The notes under the pieces were generated by a model, which saw only the letters and a program-made list of their open reading frames with translations, did no database searches and was not told where the DNA came from. From assembly GCF_964204645.1 (NCBI RefSeq), contig NC_134026.1, positions 31,543,150-31,607,149 on the forward strand: a stretch of 64,000 nt of DNA, written 5' to 3'. The position numbers were made by a program, and so were the translations under genes. This document shows, piece by piece, positions 37,006-47,156 of this stretch (positions are counted from its first letter, which is position 1; each line of letters opens with the position of its first letter). The DNA comes from Tubulanus polymorphus. Taxonomy: Eukaryota > Nemertea > Palaeonemertea > Tubulaniformes > Tubulanidae.

Positions 37006-38620
37006 ACACTCATCTAAATGTGTTTTTATTTCAGTGATAATTATCTCTCTTTCACGCTGTTTTCACACTGTCAAGCTTTATATGAGGCTGGTGAGGGGAA
37101 CAGCTCTTTGTGGGGCTGGTGAGGGGAATAGCTTTTTGTTAAGCTGGTGAGGGGAACAGCTCAATGTGAGGGGTTGAGGGGTAAAGGTTTGTGTGAGGCT
37201 GGTGAGGGTAATTAATTATCTGTATGTTACACTAGGTACTGTGATTTATGTTGTCTTACTATGCAGAAAATTTGTTGTGAGAATTTTTTAAGGCATTTGT
37301 AATTTATATACTTCAATGTTGAATTATAATTTTTCAGAGGTATTTTTTTTATGTTTATGGTTTGCAAGTTGTATTCACTAGAATATTATATATATGTATA
37401 TATATATATATATATATCAGAATGAAGGATTCTTATGTTTAAAATGAATTACTGAATATAGGTGGCAGTAATAGTCACAGATTATTGAAACTGCTATTTA
37501 ATTTATCAACTGCTGATTAAGATATGATTTTTATATTGCTCAATATATGTTTCAGCAAATTATTTTTTTTTCTAAAAAAGATAAACTACATTTAAAGAAG
37601 ATGTCATAAATACATGCAAGGAAATACAAATTTGGGCGTTGATATTTTGTACATAAACATAAAATTAGGACGATTTTTAAGAATTTTTGCGTGCAGGGAA
37701 AAATGTAGGAATATAGACCCTTTAAACGCCCCCTAGTGGTACTCCTAATAGATAAACCTGGAAATCACTTAAAATGGTCACGGCTTAATAAGCTGAATGT
37801 TCACTCAGAGTCTGATGATGATTGAAGTTTTGTCAGTTGAGTTTCACTAAACAAAACAAATAAACGTTAATCTCTGATATCAATTGAGAGGAAACCAATT
37901 TACCGGTAATGAAGAAATTGAGTTGGAAACTGTTTTGTGAAACTGAACCCTGAATCGCAAATCTTTTATTCATCTCAATTGCACTCGACTCAGTTCCACA
38001 GTTCTTGATTCAGTTTTTGGAGTCTTAGGTTGAATGAAGATAATTTTTTTAAATGTTTAACTCAAAAGTGAATGGATAACTGTGGAACTCGGTCCTGTTA
38101 GTTTATACGTTGTTTGTTTACAAAGTTCTTATTAAAAAAGTCTTAAATCAACAAAAAAAGTTTAGAATTAAATAGATTTAGATATTTTCGATTTGATGAT
38201 TTGGAGTTTGTTAAAACCTGTGCTCAATTATTTGTATAATTCAATAAAATTGTAAGTAATTTGTTTATTAAATATTAATAAACAATTTGAATGTAAAATT
38301 GAACTTTTGCAGTTGTATATTTCTAATTCAATTCTCTAAGTATAAGTCGTCATTTGGATTAAAAGTCCTCAACACAATGATCCAGTCATAGCTATATCCA
38401 CTGTATGTACCCTGCATCCCCCCTCAGAATGAGACTATCAACAGACTAATATCCATATCCTTATAAAAACTGATCATTAAGACTTAGCAGACCGTTACCA
38501 GGATGCCGATCGCCGAGGAGTTTGGGCACGGACTATAATAGGTCCAACATTAGAGGATCTCTGCGACAAATCTTGAATACAGAGTAAAAGTAAGAGTTTA
38601 ATTTTCTTAAGTGAATATTT

Positions 38621-38626
38621 TTTATT
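38621..38626 (-). terminator. Polyadenylation signal of FAM204A
   Basis: TTTATT on the plus strand, about 180 bases beyond the FAM204A stop. Confidence 0.5.
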
Positions 38627-38802
38627 ACAAAAACATAAATATCTGTACAAAGCAACTGTGACTAAAATCGTATCTGGCTGGTATAAAACAAGACTCCACA
38701 ATGGGGGTAGATGACTCCACTAGATGTAGATGACTCCACAAGGGGTGTAGATGACTCCAGTAGGGGTGTAGATGACTCCACTAAACGTAGATGATTCTGT
38801 TC

Positions 38803-40052
38803 TCACATATTTCCTTTAGTTTCCCATCTTTCTTTTGCTTCAAATCTAAAAATGAAACAAGTCTGTAATGTGTAAACAAATAAATAGAACTACCTCGCAT
38901 TCACTCAATAATATAATAGTCTCTTACCCCCAGCCTAACTTCTTTTTCTTCTTCCTTAGTTTCAATTCTTCCTCTGTTTTCTAAAATATAACAATTTTAC
39001 ACAAATCACGAATCATCGTGAAATGAATATTTCCAACACGAGAATAATAACAAATTCTACCTTTTTTTCTGCGTATTTCTGAGCGTCAAAAGCGTCTGCT
39101 ATTCGTGAACCAAACTGAAATTAATGAATCCATTATTCAAAAAAAAAAAACAATTTAGTTGAATGCAGTAATTGATATCAGTTATAAGGTACTAGCGTTA
39201 CCTGTCTGTCCGATAAATGATTACTCAGTTTCTCTGCTCTCTCAACGTCACCCAAACTCAAAGCTTCATCAATTTCTTCTTCAAGTTTCGTCTATGAAAA
39301 AAACCCAGAAATTCAATAAAATATATCTCGATTCAAGCAAATTTAAAAGTAGAAAACTTCAACTCACTCGTGCAGCATATTTTCCTTTGTCTGTTCCTTT
39401 TAAATGATCTTTTTGTCCGATGTATCGTTTTAAATCCTGCCAATCATTTGAACAGCTATAAAATAATAAAACAATGTGTAAAGTATGATTAAAATTAATC
39501 GCACAATTGATTGAAGACTAAAATTCAAAAATTCAAAGTTCATTCATCATCAGCAGTTTTAATGAAAGACTGATTAATTACAAACTGACAAAGTTTCAAC
39601 TGTTTCCTAGAGATTGAGATTTGACTGAATGATTTTTACCCTTGGTTTCCTTCAGTTTCATCTGTATATTTACGTTTCCGGCTGTCAACATTTTGGTCAG
39701 TGACAGCTGTATTGACAGGTTTTTTGACAGCTTCATTGACAGACTTGTTGACAGGTTTCTTCTGCTGATACGTTTTTACCGGTGGCAAATTCGCTTTTCT
39801 GTTTTTCAGTTCTTGAAATTTCTGAAGGAACCAAGTTTAAAAAAGTTTAACTCAAGCAAGAAACAAGTGACTAATCCATGAAACAAAACTAACATGCCAC
39901 AGGTGGCTCTTTACTCCAGTTGGAGGAGTCTGTCCATCCTCTTGATGTTGATCGGAGTCCTTTTTGACTCCAGAGTCAGATCTGACTCCAGTCAGCGTCT
40001 CGGTTTGAGAGGCATTGTCATTTTTTCTAGAGCAGTTTGGATCTGATGACAT
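38803..40052 (-). CDS. FAM204A: FAM204A (C10orf84) homologue, 7 exons, complete
   Basis: Exons in transcript order: 39894-40052, 39640-39821, 39368-39455, 39202-39291, 39061-39114, 38928-38980, 38803-38845. Phases agree, giving 222 residues (human about 233). The charged, low-complexity N-terminus leads to LWHKFQELKNRK, matching the family's MWNKFQEL. Then come NDWQDLKRYIG, LEEEIDEAL, VERAEKLSNHLSDRQFGSRI, a KKKKKL cluster and the invariant ending WGFEAKERWETKGNM. The ending is formed across the last junction (GG-A), which confirms the small 43-base last exon. The function of the family is not known; the basic C-terminus suggests a nuclear or nucleolar protein, by inference. The 5' UTR may have its own exon upstream. 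Confidence 0.9.
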
Positions 40053-41222
40053 TTGGAGGCATCTAATTTCTCAATACTGAAACAAATAAAGTGAGGATAG
40101 GATTGAGGTTCCTCAGCAGCAGCAGCCGGATGTCACCTGGTGGAAAGTGTAGTTTGATTCTTGAGTTGACGGCTCGAGGTACTGGACTTATCTACTGTAG
40201 GCTTTTAAGGGAGGCTGGCTGCAAGCGCAGGGCAGGGCATAGTTAGTTACCTAATCGTTGGTGGGAAGCTTTCATGATCAGACGGGCTTATACCGAAAAT
40301 ATCAGATCGTGAAACTAATAAACGCAGACAGACGGTTCATTTACTCAACTGTGCAGGTGGACAACCGGCACTGGCAGAGTGAGCAAACATTATTCTACCC
40401 TCAGATTTTATATCTAAATCTTGTGGAATGATATAGGACCCTAGGGGTATCATAAAGCTCCCCCTGAAGTCATCATTTGGTTAGAGCAGAGGATTGATTG
40501 GATACTGTGACATTCAAGTTTTGAAATTGAAAGATTTAGACACAACATTAACACTTGCGTTTGATTGCATGGGTACCAATTCATGTGTTAGAGAATGATT
40601 TGATTAATTATTCATTCAATACTTACAAAAATCATCCACATTACACAAATATTCAATATTCAGTTTTCCATCGATTAATTCATTTTTGCACGGTTTATGT
40701 TGGTAAATAGCGCCTCCGTAAATTCAATTCAACAGTTTATTTATCGAAACTCAATAATGAATTCATTGATTCTGTTATCATCGAAACTTGTTTGCAAGTT
40801 TTATTCTCATGATAAAAGCAATGTATGCTCATTTAACAACTTCGTTAGCAATAAAGTGGAAATTGAATTGAAAAATTACTCGATGCAATCTCTGAAACCC
40901 ATAATAGTGACTCGATGCAATCCTACATATCCCGATTGGATCTTACGCTTCAATATTTTTTACGATAAAAGTAAATATCATCATATTTTTCTGAATTAAC
41001 GCTGTATTTGACGCCTTGAACTATAATGAATGTAAATTTTGGAATTTCATGAAAGAATTTCGAAACTTTAACTCATCTCCCTTCGACCTTGACTGGATTA
41101 AAACCACAGAAGAGGAGTCATTACCCGTCCCTGTCTCCTGAGTCCTGTCCCATCCCCTAAATGAAACTCACTAATCACTGATGTATCATCAATGTTTATT
41201 TTGTAGACTGTGATTTGAAAGG
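40053..41222. promoter_or_regulatory. Divergent interval between FAM204A and MARCHF5
   Basis: The starts of the two genes face away from each other over 1170 bases. The acceptor-like TTTTGTAG before 41205 suggests that the MARCHF5 5' UTR has an upstream exon. A 100-codon ORF at 40697-40999 starts MLVNSASVNSIQQF; it has no recognisable match and may be chance. Confidence 0.35.
40697..40999 (+). CDS. Hypothetical 100-residue ORF
   Basis: An ATG-to-stop frame without introns encodes a slightly basic, Ser/Asn-rich protein. The N-terminus, with IYRNSIMNSLILLSSKLV, could be a mitochondrial leader. There is no family match from memory. Its position in a promoter interval and AT-rich composition argue for chance. 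Low confidence. Confidence 0.15.
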   Translation: MLVNSASVNSIQQFIYRNSIMNSLILLSSKLVCKFYSHDKSNVCSFNNFVSNKVEIELKNYSMQSLKPIIVTRCNPTYPDWILRFNIFYDKSKYHHIFLN

Positions 41223-43246
41223 ATGTCTGACGAAGACCGGTGAGTAACGCCCGCCAACCCCCTCACCTCGTCCTTGCCCCCCTCCAACCACCACCTCACA
41301 GACCTCACACCAACTGACCCCCCTCTAATTATTTCAGCCGATCCTGTTGGGTTTGTTTTGCCACTGATATCGATGACCCGCTAGCTAAATGGGTAAAACC
41401 GTGTCGATGCAGAGGCGCCACCAAGTGGGTACATCACACGTGTTTACAGAGATGGGTTGATGAAAAACAGAAAGGAAATAGCACAACGAAGGTCGCGTGT
41501 CCTCAATGTAATACCGAATATATCATCGTATTCCCGAAACTAGGTCAGTAAAATATCAAAATCATCTGAATGAATGAAATCTCTGATATCTCTACGTTAA
41601 TGATGATATTTTCAATCTAGGTCCTATTTTATATATGATGGAAATGACAGATCGAGTTGTTTATAGAACGTGTCCGTTTTTAGCCGGAGGTATTTTCCTT
41701 GGTTCAGTCTATTGGACGGCCGTCACATACGGAGCTATTACTGTCATGCAGGTCAGTGTTATTAACTCCCCTCCCCCCGTGAGACTCCCCCCTCCCCCTG
41801 CCTGTACATGTCCCTGTTAAACCTCAAATCTATTTCTATTTCAGATTCTCGGACATAAAGAAGGTTTAAACGTAATGGAAAAAGCTGATCCGTTATTCCT
41901 GCTAATAGGGTTACCGACGATACCGATTATGATGATTCTCGGGAAGATGATCAGATGGGAAGATTACGCCTTGAAGTTATGGAGGAAATATTCACCAAAA
42001 CTTCCACTTTTACATTATTTATACCCAGGTCAGTTCCACCTCCCTCCGAGTCGGTTTCACCTCCCTCCCAGTCGGTTCCACCTCCCTCACAGTCGGTTCC
42101 ACCTCTCTCTCAATCAGTTCCACCTCCCTCACAGTCAGTTCCACCTCCCTCACAGTCAGTTCCACCTCCCTCTCAGTCAGTTCCACCTCCCTCTCAGTCG
42201 GTTCCACCTCCCTCTCAGTCGGTTCCACCTCCCTCACAGTCAGTTCCACCTCCCTCTCAGTCAGTTCCACCTCCCTCACAGTCAGTTCCACCTCCCTCCG
42301 AGTCAGTTCCACCTCCCTCCGAGTCGGTTCCACCTCCCTCTCAGTCGGTTCCACCTCCCTCTCAGTCAGTTCCACCTCCCTCTCAGTCGGTTCCACCTCC
42401 CTCTCAGTCAGTTCCACCTCCCTCTTAGTCAGTTCCACCTCCCTCTCAGTCAGTTCCACCTCCCTCTCAGTCAGTTCCACCTCCCTCACAGTCAGTTCCA
42501 CCTCCCTCACAGTCAGTTCCACCTCCCTCCGAGTCGGTTCCACCTCCCTCTCAGTCAGTTCCACCTCCCTCACAGTCAGTTCCACCTCCCTCTCAGTCAG
42601 TTCCACCTCCCTCACAGTCGGTTCCACCTCCCTCACAGTCAGTTCCACCTCCCTCTCAGTCGGTTCCACCTCCCTCTCAGTCAGTTCCACCTCCCTCTCA
42701 GTCAGTTCCACCTCCCTCTCAGTCAGTTCCACCTCCCTCTCAGTCAGTTCCACCTCCCTCTCAGTCAGTTCCACCTCCCTCTCAGTCAGTTCCACCTCCC
42801 TCTCAGTCAGTTCCACCTCCCTCTCAGTCAGTTCCACCTCTTCCGATGCTCATAATTTGTGATATATTTATAGATACAGCGAGTTCTATTCGTACTCCGA
42901 CCGATGCTGGAGGTAATTTCTCGGACCCTCTTTCTGCGACTCGTGTTTTATGTGGAGCCCTGATTCTACCAACAATTGCGACTGTTTGCGGCAAATTGAT
43001 GTTTGGAACCGTTCAATCAAACTTTCAGAGAACTTTACTCGTAAGTTTATCACGCCATCTATTGGTTATTAAGTCAATTATACAACCTGGAGCAGATGGA
43101 TGATTATTGATTATTTTCAGGGCGGCGTGGCGTTCGTTACGATTAAAGGTGCTTTAAAGATTTATTACAAACAACAGCAGTATTTACGACAGTCGCAAAG
43201 ATTAATCCTGGACTTCGACGAAACCAGGCAACCAGTCGCTGACTAA
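41223..43246 (+). CDS. MARCHF5: MARCHF5 (MITOL) mitochondrial E3 ubiquitin ligase, 6 exons, complete
   Basis: Exons: 41223-41239, 41338-41543, 41621-41751, 41845-42028, 42874-43040, 43121-43246. Phases agree, giving 276 residues (human 278). The RING-CH domain spans about residues 9-70: [39 protein letters not shown] (C-x2-C, C-x-C, H-x2-C, C-x2-C). Transmembrane segments follow at [55 protein letters not shown] and [16 protein letters not shown]. The human protein is in the outer mitochondrial membrane and ubiquitinates fission and signalling proteins. The first exon carries only five codons and part of a sixth, so its start is less sure than the rest, though MSDEDR matches the expected short leader. 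Intron 4 is filled by a 21-bp array beginning at the donor. Confidence 0.96.
42029..42842. repeat. 21-bp minisatellite in MARCHF5 intron 4, about 38 copies
   Basis: GTCAGTTCCACCTCCCTCTC plus A is the unit. The first copy is the 5' splice site itself (CCCAG-GTCAGTTCC), so every unit repeats a GTCAGT or GTCGGT donor-like start. As 21 is divisible by three, open frames run through it on both strands; these are not proteins. Confidence 0.95.
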
Positions 43247-43539
43247 TAATCGGATTTAAACCTCGCTGCTCTCATAACCAGAATTGTTTATAATCCAGGA
43301 CTTGTTTAATTGCGTGTATATTTGCTCTTGTAAAGGGATTGGAAGAAAGAAAGCAGTCCGTTTTGTATATAGATAACCCCCCTCCCCCCTAATTAGAATC
43401 GTCTGCTTGTAATCATTGTAGTCTAGTTTGTCGTTGCACAATGATATTTTTATGTAAATATAAATGAAATGTGATCGAGATGATGAAACATTTAAATATA
43501 TCGAACTGTTATCAATTGATACGTGTTGTTTATTGTTAA

Positions 43540-43610
43540 TAGGTTCGAGTCCTGCTGCTGCTGGTTACAGTGTGCGGCCGAAACACTTCAAATGTCTTCT
43601 AATTGTCACG
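43540..43610 (+). repeat. SINE fragment with B box, and its copy at 44999-45062
   Basis: GGTTCGAGTCCTGCTGCTGC then ACACTTCAAATGTCTTCTAA matches the minus-strand sequence at 4965-5055. Confidence 0.45.
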
Positions 43611-43743
43611 CGTTGTTTATCGGGTACAGTCACCACTTGGCATGGTCCAAAGTTGTAGCAGCCTCTGGGCTCTGTGTCTATACCCTCAATTATCGATGTA
43701 AACTCCGCTTTTATATTAAATATTTCATTATCTTTAAGTGAAA

Positions 43744-43749
43744 AATAAA
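43744..43749 (+). terminator. Polyadenylation signal of MARCHF5
   Basis: AATAAA, about 500 bases after the stop, in the part of unit 1 that is missing from unit 2. Confidence 0.45.
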
Positions 43750-44859
43750 TTGTTATATTATTGTTGACATTAATTAATGGGGTTCGAACACTATATTACT
43801 ATCAATTCCACCTTCGGCACGCGAGTTATCACTACGCTTGCCACAGTAGGATGACCAATTTGTGTCACTAAAGCGACCGTCATGTGCTGTCCCTATGTAT
43901 AACGTTGGCGGCAAAAACGTGAACTAATATATTACTCGCATGCCACAGTTAGAAATATTCTCAGAGTGGTTAGTTCACATATATACCGTCAATGTTATAT
44001 ATAGCGGCAGTACTAGACGGTCTATTCTCACGGCGGCGGGCGGGCCGGGTACCATCATACATACCACTTTGGTACACCATATACCACATGGTATATACAC
44101 CACATACACCTAGGACTGCTGATAAATACCTGCCTGGTAATTGAAGCCAAAGAAATAAAAACGATAATCATTATATTCATTATATAAAATATTTTTATTC
44201 ATGAATAAAAGCGAATATCCGATAGAAAGTTTATTCACACAAATAGTTTTTTATCGAACCCAAGAAAAACAGATAAATCACAGTCAAAATATATCAGTTA
44301 CAATTCAGTTTCAGTGGTGAGAATGAGTACCCAGTTTGAGTAATGTACACCACATACCGAGTTTGAGTACCATGTACCGAGTATGAGTACTACTATGTAC
44401 AGAGTATGAGTACTATGTACAGAGTATGAGTATCATGTACAGAGTATGACGGTACATTGTACTTGTACATTGTATTTGTACATTGTACATCCACTGTAAT
44501 AACCACAATGAAAATTTGCATAGAATTTATAGTTTACTAGAACAGAGAAAGACAAAAAACAATGCATGCAAAAAAAACACAGCACCTGCTTGTAGCTGAT
44601 GGTACAGCTACTGGTACGTACCCTCTGTACCTTAACCTACTTCAGGGATGGATCCAAAGATTTTCCAGCAGAGGGGGTCAAGCCCGGTGTTATCCCAGAT
44701 ATAATTGTTTGAATGCGAGAGATAAGAATTTCATTCTTACAGTAATTTCTGGCAAATGCAACAAACAGCAATCAATGAGTTAAATTGAGTTAATTTTCAA
44801 TGAGTGAACTCAGAGTCAACTCCTAACTAGGAACTGTGGAACTGGTTGCTGATGATTAG

Positions 44860-46116
44860 ATCGTCTGCTTGTAATCATTATAGTCTAGTTTGTCGTTGCA
44901 CAATGATATTTTTATGTAAATATAAATGAAATGTAATCGAGATGATGAAACATTTAAATATATCGAACTGTTATCAATTGATACGTGTTGTTTATTGTTA
45001 AATGGGTTCGAGTCCTGCTGCTGCTGCTTACAGTGTGCGGCCGAAACACTTCAAAGGTCTTCTAATTGTCACGCGTTGTTTAATTAAGGGGGTTCGAACT
45101 GGGGTGCAGTAATTAATGGGGTTCGAACACTATATTACTATCAATTCCACCTTCGGCACGCGAGTTATCACTACACTTGCCACAGTAGGATGACCAATTT
45201 GTGTCACTAAAGCGACCGTCATGTGCTGTCCCTATGTATAACGTTGGCGGCAAAAACGTGAACTAACATATTACTCGCATGCCACAGTTAGAAATATTCT
45301 CAGAGTGGTTAGTTCACATATTTACCGTCAATGTTATATTTAGCGGCAGCACTAGACGGTCTATTCTCACGGCGGCGGGCGGGCCGGGTACCATCATACA
45401 TACCACTTTGGTACACCATATACCACATGGTATATACACCACATACACCTAGGACTGCTGATAAATACCTGCCTGGTAATTGAAGCCAAAGAAATAAAAA
45501 CGATAATCATTATATTCATTATATAAAATATTTTTATTCATGAATAAAAGCGAATATCCGATAGAAAGTTTATTCACACAAATAGTTTTTTATCGAACCC
45601 AAGATTAACAGATAAATCACAGTCAAAATATATCAGTTACAATTCAGTTTCAGTGGTGAGAATGAGTACCCAGTTTGAGTAATGTACACCACATACCGAG
45701 TTTGAGTACCACGTACCGAGTATGAGTACTACTATGTACAGAGTATGAGTACTATGTACAGAGTATGAGTATCATGTACAGAGTATGACGGTACATTGTA
45801 CTTGTACATTGTATTTGTACATTGTACATCCACTGTAATAACCACAATGAAAATTTGCATAGAATTTATAGTTTACTAGAACAGAGAAAGACAAAAAACA
45901 ATGCATGCAATAAAAACACAGCACCTGCTTGTAGCTGATGGTACAGCTACTGGTACGTACCCTCTGTACCTTAACCTACTTCAGGGATGGTTCCAAAGAT
46001 TTTCCAGCAGAGGGGGTCAAGCCCGGTGTTATCCCAGATATAATTGTTTGAATGCGAGAGATAAGAATTTCATTCTTACAGTAATTTCTCGCAGACGCCA
46101 CAAACAGCAATCAATA
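44860..46116. repeat. Tandem segmental duplication, unit 2 (about 1.26 kb)
   Basis: Begins ATCGTCTGCTTGTAATCATT and ends AACAGCAATCAATACAG. It is nearly identical to unit 1 over most of its length, with scattered base changes (for example TATATAGCGGCAGTAC versus TATTTAGCGGCAGCAC), so the duplication is recent. Confidence 0.9.
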
Positions 46117-46814
46117 CAGATTTGAATTGTGGTTAGTTTCATCATTAATATGACTGATATCACAATGAAACACAGAGCGAGGGGGATCAAGACCCCCCCT
46201 TAACCCCCCCTCCTTGGATCCACCCCCTACATTGTACCTTGTGTACCTGATGGTACCATACCATACAGTCAGTACCACAGCAACGTGGTACTGACTGTAC
46301 CTGACCAGCTGGTACCTAATAGCACCTGCTGCTGCAGATCAGATAAACTATTATCATAATTAATTTTTCAATTAATAAAAAGTTTACCATTTTTAATTGA
46401 AACGATAACAATTAATAAACCACTACAGTCTGTTCAAAAATAAACAATCAATAATATTTGTTCAAAATCTCATATGAAAGATTAACATAAATATCTGAAA
46501 TATAGTTTTATAGAAACTAAATTCAGCTGCCTCTAAAATACATAACCAGTACTAATCTATGAACGACAGTCAAACTAGGCGTCATTTGGATAAGTCATTA
46601 CTGAAGTTGTCTCTCTTATCTTTTATAGTCTCAATCTAAATTTCCAATTCAATTCAGGCAGTGAAAGTCATCAATATAATGAGCCTGGTCACAACTACAA
46701 TGACTTCATCGAGTTTGACTGTAAATATCTGTAGAGAATGACTTCACTCAATTCACATTATAATAATATTGTATAAATAACATATAGAAAGCACAACTTT
46801 GAACTGCCTGCTCC
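46117..46814. other. AT-rich stretch without a gene
   Basis: Holds repeated GGTACC/GTACC phrases near 46230-46330 and otherwise nothing I can assign. It is downstream of the SLC24 gene on the minus strand, so it may include its 3' UTR. Confidence 0.4.
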
Positions 46815-47156
46815 TGATTGGATGATTCAAATCCTGTTCACAGCTGATTGGATGATTCAAATCCTGCTCACTACTGATTGGATGATTCAAATCCTGCTTG
46901 CAACTGATTGGATGATTCAAATCCTGCTCACAGCCAATTGGATGATTCAAATCCTGCTCACAGCCAATTGGATGATTCAAATCCTGCTCACAGCCAATTG
47001 GATGATTCAAATCCTGCTCACAGCCAATTGGATGATTCAAATCCTGCTCACAGCCAATTGGATGATTCAACTCCTGCTTGCAACTGATTGGATGATTCAA
47101 CTCCTGCTAGCAGCTGATTGGATGATTCAACTCCTCCTCATTGCTGATTGGATGAT
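46815..47156. repeat. 30-bp minisatellite at the very start of the SLC24 3' UTR
   Basis: ATTGGATGATTCAAATCCTG with CTCACAGCCA repeats about 11-12 times and ends one base from the stop codon at 47157-47159. On the mRNA strand each unit carries ATCCAATCAG or ATCCAATTGG. CCAAT is thus repeated at regular 30-base spacing. Confidence 0.9.

Larger units (their letters stand above)
43398..44778. repeat. Tandem segmental duplication, unit 1 (about 1.4 kb)
   Basis: Begins ATCGTCTGCTTGTAATCATT in the MARCHF5 3' UTR and ends near AACAAACAGCAATCAATGAG. Compared with unit 2 it has about 150 extra bases at 43620-43770, which include the MARCHF5 polyadenylation signal. Its AGTACC/GTACATTG-rich part and a 74-codon frame are also in unit 2. 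Confidence 0.9.

Noticed and set aside
41875-42855. A 326-residue ORF and an antisense 272-residue ORF over MARCHF5 intron 4
   Set aside because: It starts inside a real MARCHF5 exon and then reads the 21-bp intron array. The downstream exon restores MARCHF5 exactly when spliced out.
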